Positions 18,101 to 27,836 of a stretch of DNA of 64,000 nt are shown here, one piece after another. The first letter of the stretch is position 1; each line of letters starts with the position of its first letter. The notes under the pieces are model-generated. The model was not told the origin of the DNA and searched no databases. It saw nothing but the letters and a program-made list of their open reading frames with translations. Location: positions 6,996,519-7,060,518 of the forward strand of contig NC_058504.1 in NCBI RefSeq assembly GCF_020382885.2. The letters are read 5' to 3'. The position numbers and the translations under genes are program-made. Source of the DNA: Scatophagus argus (taxonomy: Eukaryota; Chordata; Actinopteri; Scatophagidae).

Positions 18101-20838
18101 ACAATTAAAGGAATTATATTTATTTGTTGTGTTGCTACTGTTGTTTAGTAGCACACCTGGGTTCAGTCAGAGTCATATAGCTTTTTAGATGTGAACAATC
18201 CCTTTTGTTGTGTGTTTTTTAGCTTGGAAACAAATAAACACTGAGTATAGAACAAAAAAACAAAAAAAAAACAAACAAGTGATATCTTAAAAACTTTTTT
18301 TCTGCTGTGATCACAGAGTAGCTTGTTTTGAATTCTAGCTTTTACACTGATTTTCTGTCTCTAAACATTAACTTGACTCATTTGTTGTTGTGGTCACCCC
18401 TGTGCTCCCCTCAAGATGATTTCATCCCCCAGCTGCAGTGACTCAGTGCACTCGCCTTTTAGCAAACTTGTTCCTTAAACATCTGATCTGCTTTGATATG
18501 TTGAGCTTTTTCAGGAAGTGTATTTGAAGTTCATTTCTAACTGCTGAATGAGCTGAATACAGTAACTTGTCAGTATTTGATCATATACAAGATTACTTAC
18601 AGTATACCTGTGTTGAAATATTAGTGCTGACCTCTTTACTCTGCAGATCTCATCCAGTGAAGCCATTAACCTCCAGCCAGTCGGAGAAGAAGGAGGGTCG
18701 TTCAGTTCTGGAGAAGCTGAAATCCACCATCCACCCTGGACGCACTGCTCACCAAGTTTCAGCAGAACCTGAGAGGAGTCAGGTACCGTGAAACAAAAAG
18801 CACAACTCAACGCACCTTTATGAATCGTTTGGAAAATTTCACATTCAGTCTATGTAACTCTATAGGAGATTTTTATGCCTTTTACCAAAACATTGTATGT
18901 TAAATATTCTCAAAACTTGCTGATTTCCTCCTAAAACAATTCCAAACAATGACAGTTTCAACTTGTTTGTAATATTGTTGAGGTTTGGGCTTCTGGTTGG
19001 ACAAATCAATTATGAAGGCATTTCTTCCTATTTTCAGATTTTTTATTTTCGAACCAACCAATCAATGGCTTTCTTGTTGCAGAGTATTTTCGCTGTGTGT
19101 ATTAGTACTTTTACTTAAGGAAAAGATTTTTAGGACTTCATCCTCCACTGCATGATGGCATTGCAGCTGCTAACTTGCAGCTCCCTGTTAGACTGTGGTT
19201 GCTTTCAACACCAGGGAGAGAAATGCTGATCCCATGACTTCTCTCAAGTGTGATATAATTCTTTGACCCAGATTGGACTTTTCATGCCCTAAAATTATGT
19301 TTCTAGTCTTCCTGCAACCCTATTTTTGTATCAGCATGACAGTTAAGAAGGTGATATGGCTGGATTGTGATGCTGTTAAGGGAAAATTAAAGCAGAAAGG
19401 ACATTCAAGGTCCTGATTCCTTAAATGTAACCTGAGAATGAACAGAGTTATTTTGTTTCATCTATGTATAACACATAATAATTCTCAAGATGCTGGTCTT
19501 GTGGCGAGGATAACATCTGTGCCATGCCAGTACCACTCACTGTCATTTGTTGTTTCTGGTCACATTACAGTCATAATACAACAAAGACTGAGCAAAGAAA
19601 ATTGGCCAGTACAGTGCCTCCGGAAAGTATTCACACCGCTTCGCTTTTTCCACATTTTGTTATGTTACAGTTTCATTCCAAAATGGATTAAATTAAAATT
19701 CTCCCTCAATATTCTACACAAAATATTTCATAAGGACAAAGTGAAACAAGTTTTCTTGAATCTTTTGCAAATTTATTAAAAATGAAAAACAAAAAAATGT
19801 AACATGTACATAAGTATTCACACGCTTTGCCATGACACTCAGAATTGAGCTCAGGTGCTTCCTGTTTCCATTGATCATCCTTCAGAGGTTTCTACAGCTT
19901 GAGTTGAGTCCACCTGTGGTAAATCCAGTTGATTGGGAGTGATTTGGAAAGGCACACACAAGTCTATATAAGCCCTCACAGTTGACAGTGCATGTCAGAG
20001 TACAAACCAAACCATGTTGTCAAAGGAATTGTCTGTAGACCTACAAGACAGGGTTGTGTTGAGGCACATATGTGGGGAAGGGTACAGAAAGATTTCTGCT
20101 GCATTAAAGGTCCCAAAGAGCACACTGACCTCCATAATCCATAAGTGTTTGTAACCACCAGGACTCTTCCTGGAGCTGGTCGTCCAACTAAACTGAGTGA
20201 TCGGGGTAGAAGGGCCTTAGTAAGGGAGGTGACCAAGAAACCAATGGTCACTGACAGAGCTCCAGTGTTGCTGGAAACAAAGATGAAACAAAGATTGAAC
20301 TCTTTGGCATGAATGACAAGCGTCGCGTCTGGAGGAAACCAGGCCCTGCTCATCACCTGGCCGATACCACCTACTGTGAAGCATGGTGGTGTTAGCATCA
20401 TGTAGTGGGGATGTTTTCTGTTCCTGTCTTTATGCTAAGCTAAGCTAAGGGTCTGATGGCTGTAGCCCCATATCAGATGCACAGATATGAGAATGTCTTC
20501 TCATTGGAACCTCAGCAAGGCAGCGACCGCACGTACGTGTGGCTTCATCTGCACTGTTTCTGTTCCCTCTCTCACAGGAGGTGACAGTAGACCAGCTGGC
20601 GCAGTACCAGCACCTGACCAACATGGAGCTGATCTCCCTGCTGCTGCAGCAGGAGATGGACATGCAGAAGCAGCAGGCAGCCTCCGAGCAGCAGGAGGCG
20701 CAGCTGCAAAAATGTGAGGCTGAGCTGAAGAAGGTCAAATTAAAGGTTCGAGACTTGGAGGACTACATTGATAATCTTTTGCTGCGGATCATGGAGCAGA
20801 CACCCACTCTGCTACAAGTGCGCACCAGACACAAGTGA
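9115..20838 (+). CDS. rab11fip5: Rab11 family-interacting protein 5 (Rip11/GAF-1), complete
   Basis: Six coding exons: 9115-9494, 11387-11916, 13786-14395, 15069-17582, 18647-18782 and 20578-20838. They sum to 4431 nt (1476 aa), and all phases match. Class I Rab11-FIPs are effectors that bind GTP-Rab11 and membrane lipids and direct recycling-endosome and apical traffic. Residues about 10-125 are the N-terminal C2 domain (WVPTHVNVTVLRARGLR; IQVGKDKYTT). Exon 2 has the family block NNMTASMFDLTMKDKPRSAF and a basic segment KVKDFFKGRLRKSS. Exon 3 carries LTHKRAFSDEA and SSLCINGSHVY, which favour FIP5 over FIP1 or FIP2. The last exon holds the coiled-coil FIP Rab11-binding domain (DLEDYIDNLLLRIMEQTP, around residues 1449-1466). 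The start is taken at 9115 (MMSLIDL); the next Met at 9118 is equally possible. The 1476-residue product is far longer than the 653-aa human form I recall, because of exon 4. Confidence 0.95.
9540..9990. repeat. Teleost MITE-like repeat, copy 1 (AAGTAAAAGT-rich)
   Basis: The sequence has the pattern AAGTAAAAGTCCTGCATT ... AAAAGTACTCATTGTACAG ... AGTGGAGTAAAAGTATA ... GGAAATACTCACGTAAAGTA. I recognise this from memory as a very common percomorph element with ends near CAGTGGTGG. It lies in rab11fip5 intron 1. A partial second copy is at 22314-22560. Confidence 0.6.
12947..12970 (+). repeat. Short TACATA tandem array
   Basis: About four imperfect TACATA units sit in rab11fip5 intron 2, just before a LINE-type tail. 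Confidence 0.6.
12985..13150 (+). mobile_element. LINE-type retroposon 3' tail, plus orientation
   Basis: The text ATGTCTGTACGAAAAAGAAT, then TTCCTCTCGGGGATAAATAAAG and an imperfect TTCTG(A/G) repeat at the end, is the typical 3' end of a fish LINE or LINE-driven SINE. Only the 5'-truncated tail is present. An opposite-strand relative lies at 53580-53645. Confidence 0.6.
15069..17582 (+). CDS. rab11fip5: rab11fip5 giant exon 4 (838 codons, frame-neutral)
   Basis: The exon is 2514 nt long, enters and leaves in the same phase, and encodes about residues 507-1344. It is low-complexity Ser/Pro/Thr/Asn-rich and probably disordered. Three NPF tripeptides lie within 29 residues (15208-15216, 15259-15267 and 15286-15294). 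NPF binds EH domains in EHD and Eps15 proteins. Two PPPLPPR motifs (15109-15129 and 15730-15750) fit class II SH3 ligands. Skipping the exon would leave an intact 638-aa protein, close to the length of the common mammalian form, so it may be an alternative cassette. No stop or frameshift interrupts it, which argues for selection on the coding frame. Confidence 0.9.
19612..20418 (+). mobile_element. 3'-truncated Tc1-like transposon in rab11fip5 intron 5
   Basis: A TA (19610-19611) precedes the terminal-repeat start CAGTGCCTCCGGAAAGTATT at 19612. Downstream, + strand fragments of a Tc1 transposase can be read in shifting frames: an N-terminal helix-turn-helix piece (KELSVDLQDRVVLRHICGEG, from about 20024), a GRPTKLSDRGRRALVREVTK piece (from about 20179) and a PPTVKHGGVSIM piece (from about 20366). 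Homology stops near GGGGATGTTTT at 20407-20417. No matching right terminal repeat was found, so this is a dead, truncated and frameshifted copy, different in its ends from the 4593 copy. Confidence 0.82.
20024..20406 (+). pseudogene. Broken Tc1 transposase fragments
   Basis: Transposase-like text is split by stops and frameshifts, with internal deletions between the DNA-binding part and the KHGGVSIM-like catalytic core. No intact reading frame remains. The only long ORF across it is on the opposite strand and is a shadow. Confidence 0.7.
20420..20530 (-). repeat. GCTTAGCTTAGC-family foldback fragment
   Basis: TTTATGCTAAGCTAAGCTAA is followed by a block resembling GGCTGTAGC(T/C)..CATAT and AGATATGAGAATG. 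In reverse this is the same text as the arms of the element at 25630-25990. It lies directly against the truncated Tc1 copy and ends within about 50 bp of the last rab11fip5 exon. Confidence 0.6.
20578..20838 (+). CDS. rab11fip5: rab11fip5 last coding exon: Rab11-binding domain
   Basis: This 86-codon exon begins EVTVDQLAQY after CTCACAG and ends in TGA. It forms a continuous Gln/Glu/Lys-rich coiled coil leading to the conserved YIDNLLLRIME Rab11-binding hydrophobic patch, then TPTLLQV. FIPs dimerise through this coil and bind two Rab11 molecules. A truncated Tc1 copy and a second repeat fragment occupy the intron almost up to this exon. Confidence 0.95.
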   Translation, partial: EVTVDQLAQYQHLTNMELISLLLQQEMDMQKQQAASEQQEAQLQKCEAELKKVKLKVRDLEDYIDNLLLRIMEQTPTLLQVRTRHK

Positions 20839-22780
20839 CAACAGTGCCAATATGTGTACAGTGTATTGCGCATGATGTATGATCCTCTTCAGTCCTGTTT
20901 CCTCAAGAGTGGCTGCGAAACACAGGGTTGTTATGTAAGTGTGGGAATTACTGTTCCAGAGACAGATGAACAAATACTCCACAAAATCTGATCTCATATC
21001 ATCCAGGTCTCACTGCTAATACTGCCTTGTGGATGTAGACACAACATTACATGCATGCTGGTTATTATTACAATTTGGTACAAACAGAAAACGACAAAGT
21101 ATAGTAATAATAATAATTTAAGGTAGTCAACTTTAAACTCACTGCTTTCACACATGCGTAAAATAGATACAGGCGAGAGAAAACGTTTTCTGAAAGTGCA
21201 TTTAATGTGCTCTTCTGAGAGTGAAGTAGTTCCTCTGGCAAAATATGGTTTTAGCTCAAGTAACCTGAGATCTGCAGCTGTCAAAGTGCGAAGTGCACAA
21301 AGGTTAACTGGAGCCAATTACATATTTTCAAATAGAAATGCAACACATCATAAACTGCTGCGCTGCAATGTGTATACTATAAAAAGAGCTATTTCTGCTT
21401 TAACACTTTATGATAAGCAAAACCAGTGTTCATGTTTGAGCCTGAAAAGCCTGTAAAGGATAAAGACTTAATGCAGTTTGTGTCTTTGTTTTGTTTTTTA
21501 TTTTTACAAAACATGTGTTCATCAAATTCTTATTTGTTACACGCCACAACAAAAAGAATGTTTAAATACGTTTTCAGATTTTGTTGTACGTTTTTGCAAT
21601 TTTTTTTTTGTCAAAACAGCAACATTTTATTGTAGGAATAACCAAGCATCAATGCAGTCAAGAGTACTGCAGCAAGAGTATTGTAAGTTATTTCTATAAA
21701 ATACTTTTGTCATGATAATATATTCTTTAATATCACTCTAGTACCACTGTAGCTACTTGCAATGCTTTACATGACCGCAGTACTGTACTGTGATAAAATA
21801 AAGTGCACCTAAATCAAAGTTTTTAGGCTCCTGTAGTTGTTGGTTTGTCACTTAGACTGCAGAGAATAAATCATGACATCCCACTGTTTTAATGATTTAT
21901 GCTCAGCAGTGTTTACTTTCCCCCACTAGAGAGCACTGCTTACTACACAGTTTGAGTCCAAACATGCTGGTGCAGCAAATTCACTGGGGATTTGAATGCA
22001 TGACAACATCTGATTTATTAGAGATCGTTTTGTTGGAAATGAAGTCTGTTGCGTTTATGATGTCGACAAGTTGACTTTGTTTGCACTGCTGACCGCTTTG
22101 TCTCTGTCGTAGCATTGATCTCAGCTTACATTAATTTCTGCTTTAAAGCGAAATACAACAGCACAGTTTTTTTTTTCATTTGTTTGTGTACCCAGGAGAT
22201 TTTGGTTCATTTCCTGTTTAGACTGAGAAGTCGGAAAACTCTCAGAATAAACAGCAGCTTTGCTGTATTTCCGTCCCATTAGTGGTAAAGACATAAGACC
22301 AGAGTTGTCTCCAGTGGTGGGAGAAGTATTCATATCTCAGGTAAAAATAGCAGCACTGCTGTAGAAATACTGCATTAACAAGTCCTGCGTTCAAAATCTT
22401 TAAAACCAAAAAAGGCAGTATCAGCAAAATGTGAAAGTACTAATTATGCAGCAGCTTCTGCTAGTGTTAATGCATCACAATTATAATGAAGTGGAGGACT
22501 GATGTACATCTTAAAGTGACCTACTTTGATCAATATGACAAGAGCAAAATGAAAGTGTCCAGTGTGGAGACAACACTTTGATTTTGCTGCAGGTTATTAC
22601 TTCCCCTCTTTGTTGTCTTTCTTTCTTTAATTGATTATCAGGTGAACCTGATCATTACCCAGACATGCCACACCTCTTCACGAGATGACGAGTGGGGTTA
22701 ATCTGACACCTAAGGGTGCATCAACTGCTATCTTTTCCAAGATCAATCCGAACAGTTATGCAATAGCTTACACCTTATCG
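20839..22780 (+). other. rab11fip5 3' UTR and spacer before sfxn5
   Basis: AT-rich noncoding sequence. AATAAA hexamers at 21797-21802 and 21865-21870 are the likeliest poly(A) signals, giving a 3' UTR of about 1 kb. Beyond this lie a repeat fragment (22314-22560) and unremarkable spacer. Confidence 0.55.
22314..22560. repeat. Teleost MITE-like repeat, copy 2, partial
   Basis: Begins CCAGTGGTGGGAGAAGTATT, continues with AAGTCCTGCGTTCAAAA and GAAAGTACTAATTATGCAGC, then GTGGAGGACTGATG. It is the same family as 9540-9990, with the CAGTGGTGG end preserved and the interior decayed. Confidence 0.55.
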
Positions 22781-22784
22781 ATTA

Positions 22785-22962
22785 TTTGGGATGTGTAGTC
22801 ATGCGGTTCAACTTTGCCAGTGTTAATGCAATGGAGAAGACTACACATCCCAGCAGGCACAGCGGCGCGTTGTTTCACTTAGGGTACAAACTGAATGTAG
22901 TTGGCTGTACTTGGAAAATTCGTTCATGATTCACTTCATTAATAAATAAATAGTTCGGTGTC
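22785..22962 (+). promoter_or_regulatory. sfxn5 promoter with inverted ZNF143-like motif pair
   Basis: GACTACACATCCCA occurs on the + strand at 22839-22852, followed by GCAGGCAC. It occurs exactly on the minus strand at 22787-22800. It matches the ACTACA-N-TCCCAG-N-TGC core I recall for ZNF143/STAF promoter sites. The + copy is 110 bp upstream of the sfxn5 start codon, a typical distance for housekeeping mitochondrial-gene promoters. Binding is inferred only. Confidence 0.6.
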
Positions 22963-25900
22963 ATGGCGGAATCTGCAGCGTGTCCTGCTTTCCAGCTCGG
23001 AAGACCCCGATACGATCAGGTAAGTGCTCTTCATCCTCTGTTCAACATGCATGAATGGCATTTTGTTTTTAAGGCTTTCGGGGGGGAAAAACAGCCCCAT
23101 CCTCCTCCGCCCTGCTCCCGCTCCAGCCCGGCTGCTCCGGATGCTGACACTCTGCCGTGAAAGTTGCTTTTGATTTGCGATCTGGTTCTTTGTTATGAAA
23201 CCGAAGTGACAATGAACTTCTGAGTGCGGGTGCGGTGAAGTTTCGGGTTATATGTGGACTGCAGCGGAGGTAATTGTCTCTGGGCTGTGTCATATCGCTG
23301 TTTGTCATCTCCTCTGACAGATTTCACACCCTTTTCCTCAGTGCTGCTCCGTGAAAGATGATATCAGACTGTGAAGGTCTGCAGCCGAGACGCTCACATC
23401 TTGGGCGTCAGTTTGAAGGCAGCCATCATTTTTTTTTATTTTTGTTTTAAATGTGTGACTGTATTCATTTTTCATCTTTAATTTATGTTGTGTAGGCTTT
23501 TGGAGATTTCTGATAAAACAGCTCATCAGTTGTGCATCGTTTTCTACACCCATCCAGTCCTAATCCCACTTTTATCATCCTCAAGTTTTTTTTATTTCTT
23601 ATTTTTTCATGATGCTTTCTGCAGACTAACTGCTGCCCCACGTGTAGGCCTAATCGAGACTGATGTGCTGTCCTTCCTCATCTGAAGCCCATTAGCTACT
23701 GAATTTTTTTTCGTCCTCAGAAATGAATTTGCATTGGTCAGCCCTGAAAGATAATGTGACCTTCACGTTGGCTGGGATGGCACATTAACTGAGGAAGCTG
23801 CAGCTGGTTACATTTCAGCTTCTGAGGCTTCTGTCCTCAAAGCCATTCATTAAACTGCAGTGGAAAGGAAACTACTGAGGCGGCCTGATGATACGAAACA
23901 GAGTAAACACGCAGACTGTGTACATAAGTCAACAGTTACGAGCTATCAATGCAATCATTATCAGCGTGCAGGAGTGAAAAGATGAAAAGAAGGCAACTTA
24001 TGTGAAACTGAGCACTCTATGTGAACGTGGGCAAGAGGTTGAAGGTAACATTTCTTGTTGGAAAGTCATGCCGCAAAATAACTGCAGTGTGTCGGCACAG
24101 AGACGCAAGATGGTCACAAAGAGATACAAAACAGCTGATGATTAGATCGTAAGATTGTATTGAGAATGGAATCTTACACTTCCATACAATACAAGTATAA
24201 AAATACAACACTCCAGTCGTCTTTTGTTACCGCAGTAGAAGAAAAAAAATGTCCCTTCATTTTGTTATGAGCAGCCTGCACACAGTGTTGCTACAGAACA
24301 CATTGGCATATTTTTAATAATGCAAATCTGTGCAGTCTTGGGTTCAAATCTGATTGATTGATCTGTTTTTTTGTTGTTGTTTTTTTATATCCCTGACACT
24401 TTTGACGCTATCAAATGTGGGTATTGCGTTATTTTAAACAAGTACTGATAAAATCAAATTTCTTTGCAAATTGGACATACAACGACAACAACGAGACACA
24501 CACCAATCACAAAGAGACAAATAAAAAACAAAACACAAACTACAAACAGACATAAAATGATGTTGTTTGACTCTGGGGTTCTTGTTCTCATGTAGCACGC
24601 TGGGTTATTGTTTCACACTCTTGTCTCATATGAATGCCTGTTTTTAGCGATTACCATCACAAATTCCATTTGTAATCAACCTTAGGTTTCCAGCTCCTGT
24701 TTCTGATGCACTGTGTGTGTATGTTTCTTCTTGTTGGAAATCTTTTCTATCCGACCTTGATGAACTCTTTGATATTTCCGTCTGCAACCAGAAGTTCATG
24801 TCAGGTTGATAAAGGTGGTGTAATACTTTCAGTTTCTCACGTCAAAGCAGTCAGAATTAGGCCAGACCTTGATTCGCCATGAATCGTGCTCCGTTTGTCT
24901 GTGCTTTCTGCTGCGCTCCATCCCTGCCTTGTTGTGTACTCTCCAGGGAGCTGAACCTCATGCATAATTAAAGCATGCTCCTCACACGGATCCTGTCTCT
25001 ACCACACTCTTACAAAACAGCACTGCAGCACATATGGCCTGTCAGAGGAGGAGACATTTGATTGCGGAATGGCAGAAAATCCAAAGGCACATGCAGTACA
25101 GAAAGATTTCTTATATCTATAATCTTTAGGAGGACTGAATGTTGCTTTCTGTAATTTCAATTAGGACCTCAGTGCTGAACAGATAATTAAAATATAGAGG
25201 GGGTATTTCCACCGTGTTTTCTTCCCTTCATAACTGATAAATGTCTCGGAGGGAATCTGATTGAATCTGCCATGTTTTCGCCCATCTAGTTTGCCAAAGA
25301 GACTCTTGGCATGGACTGCTGTAGGGCCTTTTCAGACTGTTGGCACACATACTTAGCAACTGGCATGCTGATGAAGACAGTGAAGGGAGCAGAAAACAGG
25401 GCGCTTGACCAGCAGCTCCAAGCCTAAGCAGGAAGAATGTGTTCTGGTAAATGTAAAGCCAAGCAAGATTGTTAGTACATTTTACATTCTTAGTACAAGA
25501 GTTCATCTGGAAAGGCGCATTTTATCTTTACATGTCACTTGTATATTGTTCCATTGTTTAGTTAGGATAGAAAAGAAAAGACTCCCATTTTTATTTTTAT
25601 AATTTTTGTTTTCGTATTTTCCCACTAAGCACTAAATATGAAGCAGTCGGTTAGCTTAGCTTAGCACAATGACTGAAAGCAATCGGAAACCGCTAGTGTG
25701 CTTCTGTTCAAATGTCACAAAATCCACTTCCCAACACTGCTAAAGGACATCAGCATGTTATATATCATCTGTTTAGCATGTACAGGAATGTGTAAAAATG
25801 ATTATTCACTTGACCAAGCTGCCTGTTTCCCCCACCTTTCAAGCCTCATGTTAGACTAAGCTAACCATCTCCTAAGTGTAGCTTCATATTTACGATACAG

Positions 25901-27805
25901 ATCTGAAAGCGGCATCAGTCCTTTCATCAAATTCTTGGCAAGACAGCAAATAACCATATTTCCCTAAAGTAACAGCAGTTGATAATAAGAGCCTTAATTA
26001 CGTGAAGTTATGTGAAGTTTGATGTAAACATTAAACACAACAATTTTTATATTTTATTCATGATTGATCACAATCTAAAATAAACAGGTCAATTGCTCCT
26101 ACTTACATAGTCACATTAACACAATAAAATGTGTTAATGTGACAATATAAATTCATAAATGCCCTTTTCAAATTAGCAGTAGACAAAGTAATGTTTTTAG
26201 AAACTTTACAAGTAGTAAAAGTGAGCAGTGATGAATCAGTTCAGACTACGGAAGGCTTGTGAAATGATCCATTCACAGAGGGCTGTTATTATGTGTCTAC
26301 ATTCATTAATAATTAACTTTGTCATACTGTCTTTTCCAGGGTTCATTCCTTGGTCGTCTGAGACATTTCATAGACATCATTGACCCGAGCACCTTGTTTG
26401 TGTCTGAGGTAAAATGTTTTCTGTAAGACTGCAAAGTTTAAGCTTCCATCCAGTATTTATTTTCATGTGTTAACACAAGCTGCCCCTCCTGTCTCGTGCT
26501 GCTCCAGTCAGACCTTTTGGGTGCTGGCCAAAATGTGTTCATAACAGAGAATATTATCAGGTGTCACATAATGAATGGTAAGATTTTATTCACGCTAAGT
26601 TCTGTAAAAGCTGCTGGCCTTGCGGCCAAATTAAACATTTGTGGACCTGAAAGAATGATTAGTTTGCTGCTGTTTCTGGCATGTGAAAAACAAAACAGTC
26701 AAACGATAAACTGACAGAGTAGATAACTGGTCGTTTGAGAACTTTGGCTTCTGTTATTAAATGATAAAAAAGGATTGTGTAGATAAATACGTTACCAACA
26801 AATGATAATATGCCAGAATGTGTCAGAACTTTGATACATCTTGCCATCACTAAGAACTGCAGTATTTTTCTCTTCTCCTTTCTATGTAGAAAAAGCTGAA
26901 AGCTTGCATCAAACTACTTGATGACTACAAACATGGCACACTTCCACCCGGGGTCTCTGATCTTCAGGCGAGTTTTTGTTGACATACGTTGACATATAAA
27001 CTGATTATAACATGCGTTCCTGAGGATCTACAAAACAAAAGAACATGTAAACCTAATTGTAGTTCTTCTGTTTAACTGTGCACTGCTTACCTGTGCAGCT
27101 GTGGGAGGCCCAGAAGATCAAGCAGGTAAGTGACTCCCCGGTCATATGTCTGTTCAGGTTAACTGCACGTCCATACATTCAGGCCTCTGGGCCCCTGGCA
27201 GCATGAGGATGTTGTCATGCTCTCTGCACGCAGGCCATCATTCATCCTGACACAGGAGAGAAGATCTTCATGCCATTTCGAATGTCAGGTACGACCTCAG
27301 ATGAAGATCTTTGCCAAGGTTGTTAAAGTTTCTCCATTGTTACTCAGCAATTTTTCATTATTAAAAAAAAAAAAAGACCAACAACAACATTTCTTCACTT
27401 GCACAGGTTATGTACCATTTGGAACACCAATTGTAAGTCTCATATGAAAATCGCACATTTTGATCATGCATTTCAGAACTTAACTTGGCTGTGCAGATAA
27501 TCATTTACACGGTCCTGTTTGGGGATAGACGAAATGAGACTTTAGACTTATTTTGGCCAAAAATAAGCTCTTATTCCCTGGTCTCATCTAGGTCATTGGC
27601 CTTCTTCTCCCAAATCAGACTGTGGTGTCTACCATTATATGGCAGGTACTGTACCCAACATACCATACAAACCATTTGCATAAATCATATGTTTTGAACA
27701 TTTTGCAAGCACATATTGTGTTCATGCAGTGCTTTCCCATCTGTTATACAATGCAATAGGGACATTGTAATATAAAGTGTTGCTGCTCTGCTCTACGTCT
27801 CACTG

Positions 27806-27836
<31 letters not shown>

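Noticed and set aside
19976-20401. 141-codon minus-strand open frame
   Set aside because: It lies antisense to the decayed Tc1 transposase, whose recognisable protein text is on the plus strand.
24500-24545. CRISPR-like or other regular array
   Set aside because: Units are short, variable and A-rich, and the genome is a vertebrate's. This is an ordinary minisatellite.
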